From: a virus
DNA length: 34,769 nucleotides
Virus record (IMG/VR): IMGVR_UViG_3300021511_000021
Coordinates: 1 to 34,769 of that record
Direction: 5' to 3' (one strand)
In this document: positions 8,805-16,710 of the stretch, in pieces
Layout of the letters: each line of letters starts with the position of its first letter
How positions within the stretch are numbered: the first letter of the stretch is position 1
Translations under genes and position numbers: made by a program
The notes under the pieces: generated by a model
What the model saw: only the letters and a program-made list of their open reading frames with translations
Told to the model about the DNA's origin: nothing
Database searches by the model: none

Positions 8805-9520
8805 CTGGCTGAAGCAGTGATATTACCGTAAGGCTCAATTGTATTGGCCTTTTGTGCAAATACTTCATCTGCCAGAGATTGGCATTTATCTTTTACCCAA
8901 TTTTCATGCCAAATATAATCAACATTAAACTCGATTTCTGTATCAAGTCTACCCACAGTTTCAACATCACTTGTGAACAAGTCTTGTGGGTCTTTTGTTG
9001 GAAACACACCATCATAGCACGCATAGTACTCAACGGTTTTTGCATCAGGTGCTGTAGTCCAGTAATACATAATAGCTGCATATGTACCCTTTGTATAACC
9101 CGCACCTTGTGGTCCGTCAACAAGATCAGTTGTACCTGTTCGGTAGTCTCTCATCATCTTGATCCAACCATGCATAATATTAAGAATTGGTACACCGTTA
9201 AACTCTAAGAATTTAACAGATACAGAGTTACCATAATCAATATTCGCAGGCACGGCCCACTTAATTCCCCCAAGTCCAGTAAACTCTACTTTATTAAGAG
9301 TTCCGCCTGGAGGTGTTACAGACAAACATGCACCCGCTAACAGATTCTGAATTGTTGCTGTATCTAATCCAGCGTAATCAGGTAGTTTAGTTGGTATTTT
9401 GGTCATGTACATAAAGTGATAACCAGTAACGTAAGGGTCAGCGACCCCACCAACAGTTCCACCAAAGTTACGAGTTAATCTGTTATTAGGAACTTTTGCA
9501 AATGAGTTTTTGATTCCCAT
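8801..9520 (-). CDS. Tail tube protein, gp19-like
   Basis: A 239-residue protein with the features of a myophage tail tube subunit: TGYHFMYMTKIPTKLP at the start, PPGGTLNKVEFTGLGGIKWA, a strand with VSVKFLEFNGVPILNIMHGW and MMRDYRTG, and a C-terminal half with TSDVETVGRLDTEIEFNVDY. T4 gp19 is about 160 residues, so there is an added portion, mostly the region around YYWTTAPDAKTVEYYACYDG. The protein would polymerise into the inner tail tube within the sheath. A GGAGG ribosome site precedes the ATG, and the gene starts five bases after the stop of the HAD gene. The tube gene is not next to the sheath gene here; the sheath lies about 4 kb away in another unit. Confidence 0.78.
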   Translation of the reverse strand: MGIKNSFAKVPNNRLTRNFGGTVGGVADPYVTGYHFMYMTKIPTKLPDYAGLDTATIQNLLAGACLSVTPPGGTLNKVEFTGLGGIKWAVPANIDYGNSVSVKFLEFNGVPILNIMHGWIKMMRDYRTGTTDLVDGPQGAGYTKGTYAAIMYYWTTAPDAKTVEYYACYDGVFPTKDPQDLFTSDVETVGRLDTEIEFNVDYIWHENWVKDKCQSLADEVFAQKANTIEPYGNITASAS

Positions 9521-9524
9521 TTTT

Positions 9525-10106
9525 TTAATCCTCCAAATTATGACTGATTCTAGATTTTATTTCCTTTAGAACTTCCAGCCAGTTACCATCTTTTATATGA
9601 ATGGCTTTATCATCTATATAAAAATCGGCGTTTAGTTTCTCAGCAGTTACCCTGTCATAATAAATATCATTGTTGCTTAGCCAGTTTTCCACACCTTGAA
9701 TTTGATCATTTACATCCTGACCGTGGTCCTTAGCATTTTCGGCTGAAGCTCTTGTTGTAAATATAACTATTTCATACCCTTTTGATTTTAACCAATCAAT
9801 AACTTGTTTTGCGCCAGGTATTGGATCGTCATATAAAGATCCATCCTGCCAACTTTTTGAGTATTTGTGTATTGTTCTATCAAGATCAATCATTGCCCTC
9901 ATAACTCGAGACGTTTTAACAATTGCCTCGTTTGGGTATGCAACTCTCAGTATTTGTTTCTTTTTCTTCTTTTTAACATATCTATCAGAACCAGGGAACG
10001 CATCATATGTAGCACCAATGCCTGCAGCAGCGGAAACACCACCACCTGTAGCACCGTCCATTTCCTCTGTACCCTGAATCTGCTCTAAGTATTTTTCTAT
10101 TTTCAT
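9525..10106 (-). CDS. HAD-family phosphatase with unusual N-terminal extension
   Basis: A 193-residue protein. Residues 70 to 190 form a HAD hydrolase: motif I MIDLDRTIH (Asp74, Asp76), motif II FTTRA (Thr117/118), and motif IV ADFYIDDKAI (Asp165, Asp166). Such proteins remove phosphate from small molecules or nucleic acid ends; the substrate cannot be told. The first 50 residues are not part of the fold: a short helix, a Gly/Ala tract (GATGGGVSAAAGIGA) and a run of six lysines. This may be a virion-targeting or nucleic-acid-binding tail. It heads the tail operon, directly before the tail tube, with a candidate promoter 35 bases upstream. No good ribosome site is seen before the chosen ATG; M16 is an alternative start. 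Confidence 0.8.
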   Translation of the reverse strand: MKIEKYLEQIQGTEEMDGATGGGVSAAAGIGATYDAFPGSDRYVKKKKKKQILRVAYPNEAIVKTSRVMRAMIDLDRTIHKYSKSWQDGSLYDDPIPGAKQVIDWLKSKGYEIVIFTTRASAENAKDHGQDVNDQIQGVENWLSNNDIYYDRVTAEKLNADFYIDDKAIHIKDGNWLEVLKEIKSRISHNLED

Positions 10107-10140
10107 ATTTTATTGACCGTATAGGATAGACACCAAGATT

Positions 10141-10157
10141 TATATTTTGTTCTAAAA
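10141..10157 (-). promoter_or_regulatory. Candidate phage promoter motif (TTTTAGAACAAAATATA)
   Basis: Minus-strand reading TTTTAGAACAAAATATAAA, identical over 19 bases to the copy at the right end of the window. It lies 35 bases upstream of the HAD gene, the first gene of the minus-strand tail operon. Confidence 0.6.
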
Positions 10158-10192
10158 AATGTGGGATATCTCATTTTTTTTAGTTAACAAAA

Positions 10193-10213
10193 CTATATAT
10201 ATAAATTACTGAT
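10193..10213 (+). promoter_or_regulatory. Candidate plus-strand promoter, copy 1
   Basis: CTATATATATAAATTA followed by one variable base and TGAT. The same 16 bases plus TGAT occur before the other plus-strand operon (18225). It contains a TATAAAT-like -10 region. It sits about 40 bases before the first start codon of the accessory operon and back-to-back with the minus-strand motif. Confidence 0.55.
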
Positions 10214-10248
10214 GTAAACGTATTGGCAAATCTTTAAAGGAGGTTATA

Positions 10249-10644
10249 ATGGCAAGTAAGTCAAGCAGTGGAATAAGTCTCAGCACCATCATTTTTTTAG
10301 TGGTTATGTACAATGTTATATTTGACGACGACGAAAATGAAGTGGAAATTATTGAGCAGGATACAATTGTCCAAACAGAGCCAGCTCCGGGTGGCTCAAC
10401 CATTAAAGATCAACTCAACAAGATTGGTGTTGAACTCAAAGAAGTTGGTAAACAGTTAAAGGATGAAGTGAGCGTTGCAGTTACTGATATTAAAAAGGAG
10501 TTTGAAGAAACTCCCTCGGAGCCGAAAGAGGAAGCCTCCGAAAAGAAAGAAGAAATACTGACAACAGAACCTGAGGATGAAGAGGAAACTCTTAAACCCT
10601 TAGACAACCCACCCGATACATCAAACGGTATGAAGAAACTGTAA
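10249..10644 (+). CDS. Small membrane-anchored acidic protein
   Basis: A 131-residue protein, not recognised as a family. Residues 9 to 25 (ISLSTIIFLVVMYNVIF) form one membrane segment without a cleavage site; the rest is very acidic and helical, with many Glu/Lys pairs and a Pro-rich end. The predicted topology is a membrane anchor with a long charged tail. It has a near-perfect ribosome site (AAAGGAGG). It is the first gene after the plus-strand promoter and ends 10 bases before the radical SAM gene, whose ribosome site begins at its stop codon. It may localise partners at the membrane, but no function can be read. Confidence 0.75.
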   Translation: MASKSSSGISLSTIIFLVVMYNVIFDDDENEVEIIEQDTIVQTEPAPGGSTIKDQLNKIGVELKEVGKQLKDEVSVAVTDIKKEFEETPSEPKEEASEKKEEILTTEPEDEEETLKPLDNPPDTSNGMKKL

Positions 10645-10654
10645 AGGAGTTACT

Positions 10655-11653
10655 TTGAAAAAATTTGTTATGAAGTTTGATAAACGGTTTGCAAATGAAG
10701 ACTATGAGTTGCTATTTAACACATCAACGGGTTTGGAGATACTTCAAGGTGTCAATGGAAAAGAAGATCCTTTCTCGTTATATCTCCCCTCATTGCTTGA
10801 TATTGGGGTGATGGGCACCTGTAAAAATAAATGCCCATTCTGTTATCAAGGGTATGGCCAAACACCGAATATGAAGCTATCAGACTTCATGAGCATCATT
10901 GATGCTGTTCATCATCATACAAATCAAGTTGCTTTGGGTGGACGCGGTGATCCAAACAAACACCCTCAATTTGCCGATATGTTAGAGTATTGCCGAAAAC
11001 ACAACGTTGTACCAAACTATACGACAAGCGGGATTGATCTTACGGATGATGAAATTGAAGCATCTGCAATGTGTGGGGCTGTCGCTGTAAGCGATTATGA
11101 GCAAGATTTCACATATGATGCCCTGCAACGATTCATGGATGCAGGTATTAAAACAAACATCCACCAGATCTTCGACGCCAAGACGTTTCACAAATGTACA
11201 TCGTTGATTAAAGGTATTGATTACTGGCAAGGGAGAGTTGATATTAACCAACTAAATGCTGTAATATTTCTCCTATTTAAACCACAGGGCGGTGGAAAAC
11301 AAATGAAGTTCCTGCAACCAACACAAATACAATTGGAGATGATGGCAAATAGAATCCTCGAACCCGAATGTAAATTCAAGGTGGGTATGGATAGCTGTTT
11401 AGCAAATCATGTTGTAAAATATGTAACTCCAACGCCACTGCAAGCAATGTCAATTGATACTTGTGAAGCAGCCCGAATGTCAGGATATATAACACCTGAT
11501 ATGAAATTCAAACCATGTAGTTTTGCGGAAAGTAGTACAGAAGTTCACTTAGGATGGGACGAGATTTCAGCAATATGGAATACGTCCGATCCGTTCAATT
11601 TCTTTAGAGATGTATTAAAAGAAAAATCCAATTCCTGTCCGATAGGATTCTGA
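10655..11653 (+). CDS. Radical SAM enzyme with SPASM/twitch-like C-terminus
   Basis: A 332-residue protein with the radical SAM cluster motif CKNKCPFC (Cys56, Cys60, Cys63; C-x3-C-x2-C) and a following GGRGDPNKHPQF at the place of the family's GGEP motif for SAM binding. The C-terminal part has further cysteines in DSC, DTC, KPC and the terminal NSCPIGF. The spacing CEAARMSGYIT to KPC resembles the twitch/SPASM domain that holds auxiliary iron-sulfur clusters. Such enzymes often modify peptides. It starts at TTG, chosen because an AAAGGAG site is correctly spaced; the next ATG is codon 6. It is followed at once by two genes with the same N-terminal tag, which are the obvious candidate substrates. 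Confidence 0.85.
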   Translation: MKKFVMKFDKRFANEDYELLFNTSTGLEILQGVNGKEDPFSLYLPSLLDIGVMGTCKNKCPFCYQGYGQTPNMKLSDFMSIIDAVHHHTNQVALGGRGDPNKHPQFADMLEYCRKHNVVPNYTTSGIDLTDDEIEASAMCGAVAVSDYEQDFTYDALQRFMDAGIKTNIHQIFDAKTFHKCTSLIKGIDYWQGRVDINQLNAVIFLLFKPQGGGKQMKFLQPTQIQLEMMANRILEPECKFKVGMDSCLANHVVKYVTPTPLQAMSIDTCEAARMSGYITPDMKFKPCSFAESSTEVHLGWDEISAIWNTSDPFNFFRDVLKEKSNSCPIGF

Positions 11654-11672
11654 CAGGCAAGAGAGGCGTAAC

Positions 11673-12068
11673 ATGAAGATAAAAGTCGACTTTGTAACAA
11701 ATTCAAGTTCATCATCATTTGTAGTCATGGGATCACATTTAAATACGGATGATGTAAGTGAAAAAGCATGGGGAAAACTTGCTGCGAAATTAGAAAAAGA
11801 AGGCGATGTTTTAACCCCAGCGGAAATCGTTGAAGAGTTCCCGGAATACATTGATTCCATGATTGCAGGATCGGATCTTGAGTACTCATTTGGGTATGAC
11901 AATTATGACAACTATTCAGAAGGTGGAATGATAGGAATACCATATACCGAAATGAGGGATGATGAAACCATGGAAGAATTTAAAGGCAGAGTCAAGATTC
12001 AAATTAAAAATGTGTTCGGATTTTTAACAGAAGTTGGACACATTGAAGAATGTTGGATGGATGGATAA
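11673..12068 (+). CDS. TNSSSSSF-tag protein A, candidate radical SAM substrate
   Basis: A 131-residue acidic protein beginning MKIKVDFVTNSSSSSFVV. The next gene begins with almost the same 16 residues. After the tag comes a helical acidic region, a Tyr/Asp/Asn-rich stretch (EYSFGYDNYDNYSEGG) and a C-terminal ECWMDG with the only Cys. The body is unrelated to that of the next protein. The tag resembles an N-terminal motif seen on many otherwise unlike prokaryotic proteins, whose meaning I do not know. It starts 19 bases after the radical SAM stop with a GAGAGG ribosome site. I infer that the tag is recognised or modified by the radical SAM enzyme. Confidence 0.75.
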   Translation: MKIKVDFVTNSSSSSFVVMGSHLNTDDVSEKAWGKLAAKLEKEGDVLTPAEIVEEFPEYIDSMIAGSDLEYSFGYDNYDNYSEGGMIGIPYTEMRDDETMEEFKGRVKIQIKNVFGFLTEVGHIEECWMDG

Positions 12069-12584
12069 ATGAAAATCAAAGCTGATTTTGTAACCAATTC
12101 AAGTTCGTCTTCATTCATCGTTGCTTTTCCAAAAAAGGTTAAACATCTTAGAGAAATCGAAGCTGTTATTGCAAACCCTCAACAAGCACAAACAGTTTTT
12201 AAAGATGCAACGAAACAAAAAGCTCTACGATCATCAAGCCCAAAACTCAAGAAAAAAATAGCAACCGAAATAACTCATGGATTTATTGATGATCCGCGGT
12301 TCAAAGATAGTTGGGATGAAGATAGGAAATTTGCAATGCGGGAAGGCGAAGACGAACGATCTATGGATGAACACCCACAATGGCGAGATATATTTTGGGA
12401 TGAACGTCGTTTAAAACAAAATTCGTTTGCAAATGTAGTTGCAAGTGAGTTTTTGGAAAAGGTGCCTGATGGCTATTACATTTACACTTTCGAGTATGGC
12501 GACGAAGACGGTGCGTACTTTTCGGAAATGGAGCACGGAAATATCTTCCATAATCTCATACATTTCCGCGTCAGTAAACACTAG
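12069..12584 (+). CDS. TNSSSSSF-tag protein B, candidate radical SAM substrate
   Basis: A 171-residue protein beginning MKIKADFVTNSSSSSFIV. The tag shares 15 of its first 16 residues with the preceding protein. The body is basic then acidic, with WDEDRKFAMREGEDE, and ends with a conserved-looking segment YTFEYGDEDGAYFSEMEHG and a final HFRVSKH. There is no cysteine. The start codon directly follows the stop of the previous gene (TAAATG), indicating translational coupling. Over the first 18 codons the two genes differ by eight synonymous and two conservative changes, so the tag is kept at protein level. Function unknown; its place after the radical SAM gene suggests a modified protein. Confidence 0.75.
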   Translation: MKIKADFVTNSSSSSFIVAFPKKVKHLREIEAVIANPQQAQTVFKDATKQKALRSSSPKLKKKIATEITHGFIDDPRFKDSWDEDRKFAMREGEDERSMDEHPQWRDIFWDERRLKQNSFANVVASEFLEKVPDGYYIYTFEYGDEDGAYFSEMEHGNIFHNLIHFRVSKH

Positions 12585-12651
12585 ACACGTTTCAAAAACC
12601 AGAACCAATTACCATGGTAAATCATTAAGAGATGTTGCGAGGGAAAGAATT

Positions 12652-13191
12652 ATGAATCCAGAAACTAAATATAGGCGAGATGAAGAAGAGCTTGACATGC
12701 GAAACGAAAGAGTGAAAAATTATATAACACTTGAGTTCGTTGCAATCCCTCCTGACTTTGATATTATGAATTATCTTAGCTTGAGAGAACAGGCCGGTAT
12801 CTTCAAGTCAAAGAAGGTAAACCTTAAACAACTTCAGGTTATTGCTGAAGGAGTCAAAGCATCACCCGTATTTGCAATGCTCAACAATATAAGAATTGAT
12901 CCGGCAACATGTTTATATTTCTTAAAGGTCATTCATGAATTAGACCTTGTATTAAAAACACTATACAATCCCATGAGAGATCAAATAGATCACTACCTTG
13001 AATGTTTTGATGAAAGGGATGGTGGTACTTATATACGCGGACAAATGGCGGAAACGGTAAATTTTGTAATCGTCAATATGTTCCCTATGATGAATGACGA
13101 TGTTATTAACGAGTCAATGGAAATTGCAACAAAACTTCAGCAATACCAAGTTGAAGTGGATAAAGAAATTGCATCAATGGACAACATTTAA
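12652..13191 (+). CDS. Unrecognised helical protein of the accessory operon
   Basis: I choose the ATG at 12652, giving 179 residues (MNPETKYRRDEEELD), because it has a GAGGGAAAG ribosome site. The longer frame from 12439 would run 146 bases through the preceding gene and has no support. The protein is mostly helical. It has no signal peptide, membrane segment or known motif. A region LVLKTLYNPMRDQIDHYLECFDE in the middle could be an interaction helix. It sits between the tagged proteins and the CreA gene, so it probably belongs to the same transcript; its role is unknown. Confidence 0.7.
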   Translation: MNPETKYRRDEEELDMRNERVKNYITLEFVAIPPDFDIMNYLSLREQAGIFKSKKVNLKQLQVIAEGVKASPVFAMLNNIRIDPATCLYFLKVIHELDLVLKTLYNPMRDQIDHYLECFDERDGGTYIRGQMAETVNFVIVNMFPMMNDDVINESMEIATKLQQYQVEVDKEIASMDNI

Positions 13192-13205
13192 CGAAAGGAA
13201 TTAAA

Positions 13206-13697
13206 ATGACAAAAAAAGGTTTAGCACTGGCAATCGTGATTATCGTATTGGGGATCTTCATGCTCACTGGCTTTGCAGATGCAGGAACCAAGGCTGTTGA
13301 AATTAACCGGTTTCTGGCAGTCGACCCGCTCGGTCCCAACAACTATGACCTTCAAACGTTGCGGATCGATGATCCTGAAAATCCATTTATAAGCATTTAT
13401 GTTACACACATCATTGCCACAGGATTTCAGTTTTCAGACCCCAGCAATGTTTCAATCGCATGTCGTCTGACATCTCCAGTTCCCATGAAAGATGGAAAAC
13501 AGGTCATTAACACAACGGTGAATCATAACGTTGCGAATTTCAAAAAATCCATCGGAAGTAAAGTCATGAGGATTTCAAGAGCATATGACAAGGGAAAGAA
13601 CGTCCTTGTTTATAGAGTTTATACAACGAAACTCTTTGACGGATCTTTAAAACATTCGTTATCGGTTGTTCCGTTGGGAATGCCCCTTACCCCCTAA
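13206..13697 (+). CDS. CreA-family periplasmic protein
   Basis: A 163-residue protein with an N-terminal signal peptide (basic MTKKG, hydrophobic core to about residue 20, likely cut after ADA at 26). The mature part matches the CreA family: ISIYVTHI, VSIACRLTSPVPMKDG, FKKSIGSKVMRISRAYD, KNVLVYRVYTTKLFDGSLK and LSVVPLG. CreA is a conserved periplasmic protein of proteobacteria with poorly understood function. Family length is about 155 to 160 residues, so this copy is complete. It is the last gene of the accessory operon and is followed by a strong terminator. A phage copy is unusual and may act on the host envelope. The lone Cys in IACR is kept as in the family. Confidence 0.85.
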   Translation: MTKKGLALAIVIIVLGIFMLTGFADAGTKAVEINRFLAVDPLGPNNYDLQTLRIDDPENPFISIYVTHIIATGFQFSDPSNVSIACRLTSPVPMKDGKQVINTTVNHNVANFKKSIGSKVMRISRAYDKGKNVLVYRVYTTKLFDGSLKHSLSVVPLGMPLTP

Positions 13698-13708
13698 GAC
13701 TCACCAAC

Positions 13709-13755
13709 GCAAAAAAGACCCCGAGAGGATTACTCCAATCAGGGTCTTTTTTTGC
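13709..13755. terminator. Bidirectional rho-independent terminator
   Basis: Stem GCAAAAAAGACCC pairs with GGGTCTTTTTTTGC around a 20-base loop, giving a T-run on either strand. It lies between the convergent CreA and tail sheath genes and can serve both. Confidence 0.92.
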
Positions 13756-13761
13756 TTCTAA

Positions 13762-15723
13762 TTATTGAATAAAGAAGTTTAGTTCAATTTGTTCAACAAC
13801 TCTTGTAGGTTGTAGAATAATATTAACATGGAATTTCTTTGTTTTCTTTTCGTAGTCCGTTGCTCCAACGTCTACTGAGTAACTATCCAAACCTCTTTTG
13901 TTTTTGATGACTTCAAGGAAATCAACAATTGAAGACGACACCTGTGTCCAGGTAATCTGATCATTTTGCTCAAAGATGAAGAAGCGACAGAATTGCTCAA
14001 TCGCTCTCTTGCAATAAAGAACAAGTCTTACGATGTTCAGATCTTGTAGAGCACTTGGTTTCGCCTGTGATGTTAATTGTCCCCAAACAACATAACCCGC
14101 TGAGAATTGAACAATTGGATTTAGTTGTTTCAAGTACATTTGATCACGTTGACCCAATCGTGGATTGTATCTCAATTCCTTAATTGAATCAATTGCACCA
14201 CGGTTAAATCCAGCAGCTGCAAACCATAGTTCTGCTACATTGTCATTTCTTGGGATCAAGTATGACATATGGTAAACAGGTGAGAACCAAATATCTTCGC
14301 CTGTAAAGGCATCAGATACTTTGTTATAACATTCATATAGAGCAACATAAAAGTTGTTAAATGTATTAACATCAGTTCTTGTTGAAAGTGCTAGATTAAC
14401 AGTTGCATTATCACCATTGTCAAGAATACCAACACAGTCACGTCTTGTTTGACATAGTGTGCTGATTGCAGTCTTAACATCGGCTGGATACCCTGCATCA
14501 TATACAAGGGTAAAGTAAATATTTTCTGTATCAAGAATTTGATCATCAATCAATCCTGAGTATGCTTGCTCAAGAAGAGTTTCTGCTTCAAAGGTATCCA
14601 GACTTCCGTCTGCCTGAACCAATGATCCTTCAGATCCTTTTCTCAATGGTGTGGGTTCTGCTGATGCAAATGCTTCAGCAACGTTTCCATTTGAAGCTTT
14701 GATTTGATATGAAACAGTAGAATTTACATCGAAGCTTGAAACAGATCCGTTCCATCCTTGTGTTCCACCGGTAAGATTTCTATCTGGGAATACGTTAACT
14801 GCATCACCATCAAAACCACCAGATGCTCCTAACCAACCCCAAATCGAATTACCTTTTGCGTCTCTGGCTTCAACGATATAATTAGCATTACCTGCCTCTA
14901 TTCCACCTGTAGCTTCCCAATCTTCAAACTCTTGTTTGTTATCTGTAATTGTAGCTGAACCAGCTGTTAAGTCAACAGTAACTGTACCGATATCTTTATC
15001 ATATACTCTTGCAATTAGATCGAAACCTGATGTATATTCACCATCAGCTGTCTCCATATAGAATCTCATCATTGATGAGTATGTTTCAAGGATACTACCG
15101 ATAAAGATTGAATCTCCGCCATTGTCTACTGCAAACGGATCGAATGATACATCAAATGATTCGATGATAACATCTTCACCATCTGATTGTTTTTCATAGA
15201 TGTCTAATACATATACTCCATATAGCGTTGGATTTGAATGTTGTGTAAATCGCACAGCAAGTGAGTTGTAATAGTCACCTCTACCGATTGGAACTAAAAA
15301 TCCTAACGGTTGTATATCACCAGAATCTTCTAAGTTTGTAATAATTTCAGCTTCTGAATTTAAACCTTCAACGTAAGTAATTGAAATACTTGCAGTTGCA
15401 TCAGCCGTAGCCAATCTAGTATCAATTCGTAAATTTGAATATGTAGCATCATCTGGTAAACATCTCATCCAATATAACGCACCTGATTCACCTAAATGAT
15501 TGTATGCGACATATGGACCTTGACCGTAATTTTTTGTATAGTCAGTAATTCGTGGTTCGCCCCATTCGCTGATTAAGTCAGCTCTTGACCCAACGAAAAT
15601 AACTTCGTTGTCTCGACCTTTGCGTGAAAACCCACACATAAATCCAATTGTAGATGGGACTGCTTGTACAAATGTAGATAGGTCGATAATTTTGGTAAAA
15701 ACACCCGGAGATACATTAGCCAT
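13762..15723 (-). CDS. Contractile tail sheath protein
   Basis: A 653-residue protein with the tail sheath pattern: MANVSPGVFTKIIDLS at the start, then STIGFMCGFSRKGRDNEVIF. Near the C-terminus is LYCKRAIEQFCRFFIFEQND, followed by WTQVSSSIVDFLEVIKNKRG and a final beta strand. T4 gp18 is 659 residues, so the length is normal. The sheath contracts around the tube at infection. The middle contains variable beta domains likely exposed on the outside. A GGAGGAAG ribosome site precedes the ATG. It is the last gene of its unit, with a terminator seven bases after its stop. Confidence 0.92.
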   Translation of the reverse strand: MANVSPGVFTKIIDLSTFVQAVPSTIGFMCGFSRKGRDNEVIFVGSRADLISEWGEPRITDYTKNYGQGPYVAYNHLGESGALYWMRCLPDDATYSNLRIDTRLATADATASISITYVEGLNSEAEIITNLEDSGDIQPLGFLVPIGRGDYYNSLAVRFTQHSNPTLYGVYVLDIYEKQSDGEDVIIESFDVSFDPFAVDNGGDSIFIGSILETYSSMMRFYMETADGEYTSGFDLIARVYDKDIGTVTVDLTAGSATITDNKQEFEDWEATGGIEAGNANYIVEARDAKGNSIWGWLGASGGFDGDAVNVFPDRNLTGGTQGWNGSVSSFDVNSTVSYQIKASNGNVAEAFASAEPTPLRKGSEGSLVQADGSLDTFEAETLLEQAYSGLIDDQILDTENIYFTLVYDAGYPADVKTAISTLCQTRRDCVGILDNGDNATVNLALSTRTDVNTFNNFYVALYECYNKVSDAFTGEDIWFSPVYHMSYLIPRNDNVAELWFAAAGFNRGAIDSIKELRYNPRLGQRDQMYLKQLNPIVQFSAGYVVWGQLTSQAKPSALQDLNIVRLVLYCKRAIEQFCRFFIFEQNDQITWTQVSSSIVDFLEVIKNKRGLDSYSVDVGATDYEKKTKKFHVNIILQPTRVVEQIELNFFIQ

Positions 15724-15839
15724 GATCTCTTCCTCCGATTAATATAAATTTCTCTAATAGTTTGTTTTGGCTCTCTCTAATTTAAGTTTCCTTTCTCTCC
15801 AGGTCTAAGTTAAAAATCCTTTTGATTTCCGATTCCTTT

Positions 15840-16562
15840 TTAAACGTATAAGTACCATACAAAGATCAAACGTCTTTCTTCTGTTTTGATCAGTGATGGA
15901 TATGTAACTCTTGCAAATAGACTGAATTGACCACTGTATCCGCCTGTAGCACTTGCAGCTGAAAATAATCCAGCCTCGCTAAGCTGTTGTCCGTTTGCGT
16001 CATTGACTCCAATTGTAGTTGTAATTTTAATCACTAAATATCTATCATCATTTAAAATGTCTGTTTGAAACTCTATTTGGTTTGTCGGTTCTTGGTCAAA
16101 GATTTTCTTATAAAACCCTGTTGTTGGATAAACATAAGAATCCTCTGATCTTATGCTTCCAGCAGCATGAAAATCCGCATATAAAGCAGATGTTGTATCT
16201 GAAATCATAACAGGAGAATATAAAAATTCATCATTGTTTATGGGTGGTGTGGGATCTAAAGGATCAGCGGGTCTTACACCACCATCTCCAACTCCAAACC
16301 ACTGTATCCATTCATCCTTTGTTGGGGTCACATTGGCATTATCAACATTGACTAATCTTTGTGCCAACATCTCGCGTCCAAGATAAACAACCAAATTACT
16401 CTTATGTACCAGTTTTTCTTTACCATCTTCAAGTTGTTCATAGATATGTACTTCACCTTGTGGTCTTCTTTCAACCGGCTTATTTACATTAACTTGATCA
16501 ACTAGACAGTTATCACCATACGATTCCCGTATTAGAACCTTTGTGTCTTTGACCTTTTCCAT
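15840..16562 (-). CDS. Virion structural protein upstream of sheath
   Basis: A 240-residue protein, not assigned to a named family. It contains QGEVHIYEQLEDGKEKLVHKSN, a helix with LGREMLAQRLV, then WIQWFGVGDGGVRPADPLDPTPP, and ends in beta strands with RRLIFVWYLYV. Proteins with a G-x-G-G turn followed by a Pro/Asp-rich loop like this are common as baseplate or fibre-linked structural proteins in large phages. A GAAGGAAAC ribosome site is present, and a promoter motif lies 42 bases upstream. The sheath gene follows after 116 bases containing AG-rich repeats but no open frame I can support. Confidence 0.62.
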   Translation of the reverse strand: MEKVKDTKVLIRESYGDNCLVDQVNVNKPVERRPQGEVHIYEQLEDGKEKLVHKSNLVVYLGREMLAQRLVNVDNANVTPTKDEWIQWFGVGDGGVRPADPLDPTPPINNDEFLYSPVMISDTTSALYADFHAAGSIRSEDSYVYPTTGFYKKIFDQEPTNQIEFQTDILNDDRYLVIKITTTIGVNDANGQQLSEAGLFSAASATGGYSGQFSLFARVTYPSLIKTEERRLIFVWYLYV

Positions 16563-16603
16563 AATCAGTTTCCTTCTCTCTCTAATGAAGTGAGGTTTTA
16601 CTT

Positions 16604-16619
16604 TATATTTTGTTCTGAA
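16604..16619 (-). promoter_or_regulatory. Candidate phage promoter motif (TTCAGAACAAAATATA)
   Basis: Minus-strand TTCAGAACAAAATATAAAG matches the consensus TTTAGAACAAAATATAAA except for one base. It is 42 bases upstream of the gene before the sheath gene and directly follows a terminator for the previous unit. Confidence 0.6.
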
Positions 16620-16652
16620 TTTATTAGCTGTTTAGCAAATGCCGACGAAAAA

Positions 16653-16704
16653 TAAAGGGTACATCCAAGTAAAGCTACCTCTGTTTAAATGATTGTACCC
16701 TTTA
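16653..16704 (-). terminator. Terminator after the zinc-ribbon protein gene
   Basis: Perfect 11-base inverted repeat TAAAGGGTACA / TGTACCCTTTA with a 30-base loop, followed on the minus strand by TTTTTCG, so a T-rich tail. It starts seven bases after the stop of the upstream minus-strand gene. The loop is long, so efficiency is uncertain. Confidence 0.65.
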
Positions 16705-16710
16705 GCAATA

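Noticed and set aside
8852-9208. 118-residue plus-strand frame across the tail tube gene
   Set aside because: Shadow of the well-supported tail tube frame; Cys/Ile-rich composition is an antisense artefact.
12439-12651. Longer N-terminus for the 179-residue protein of the accessory operon
   Set aside because: It would overlap the tagged protein gene by 146 bases in another frame and lacks a ribosome site; the ATG at 12652 has one.
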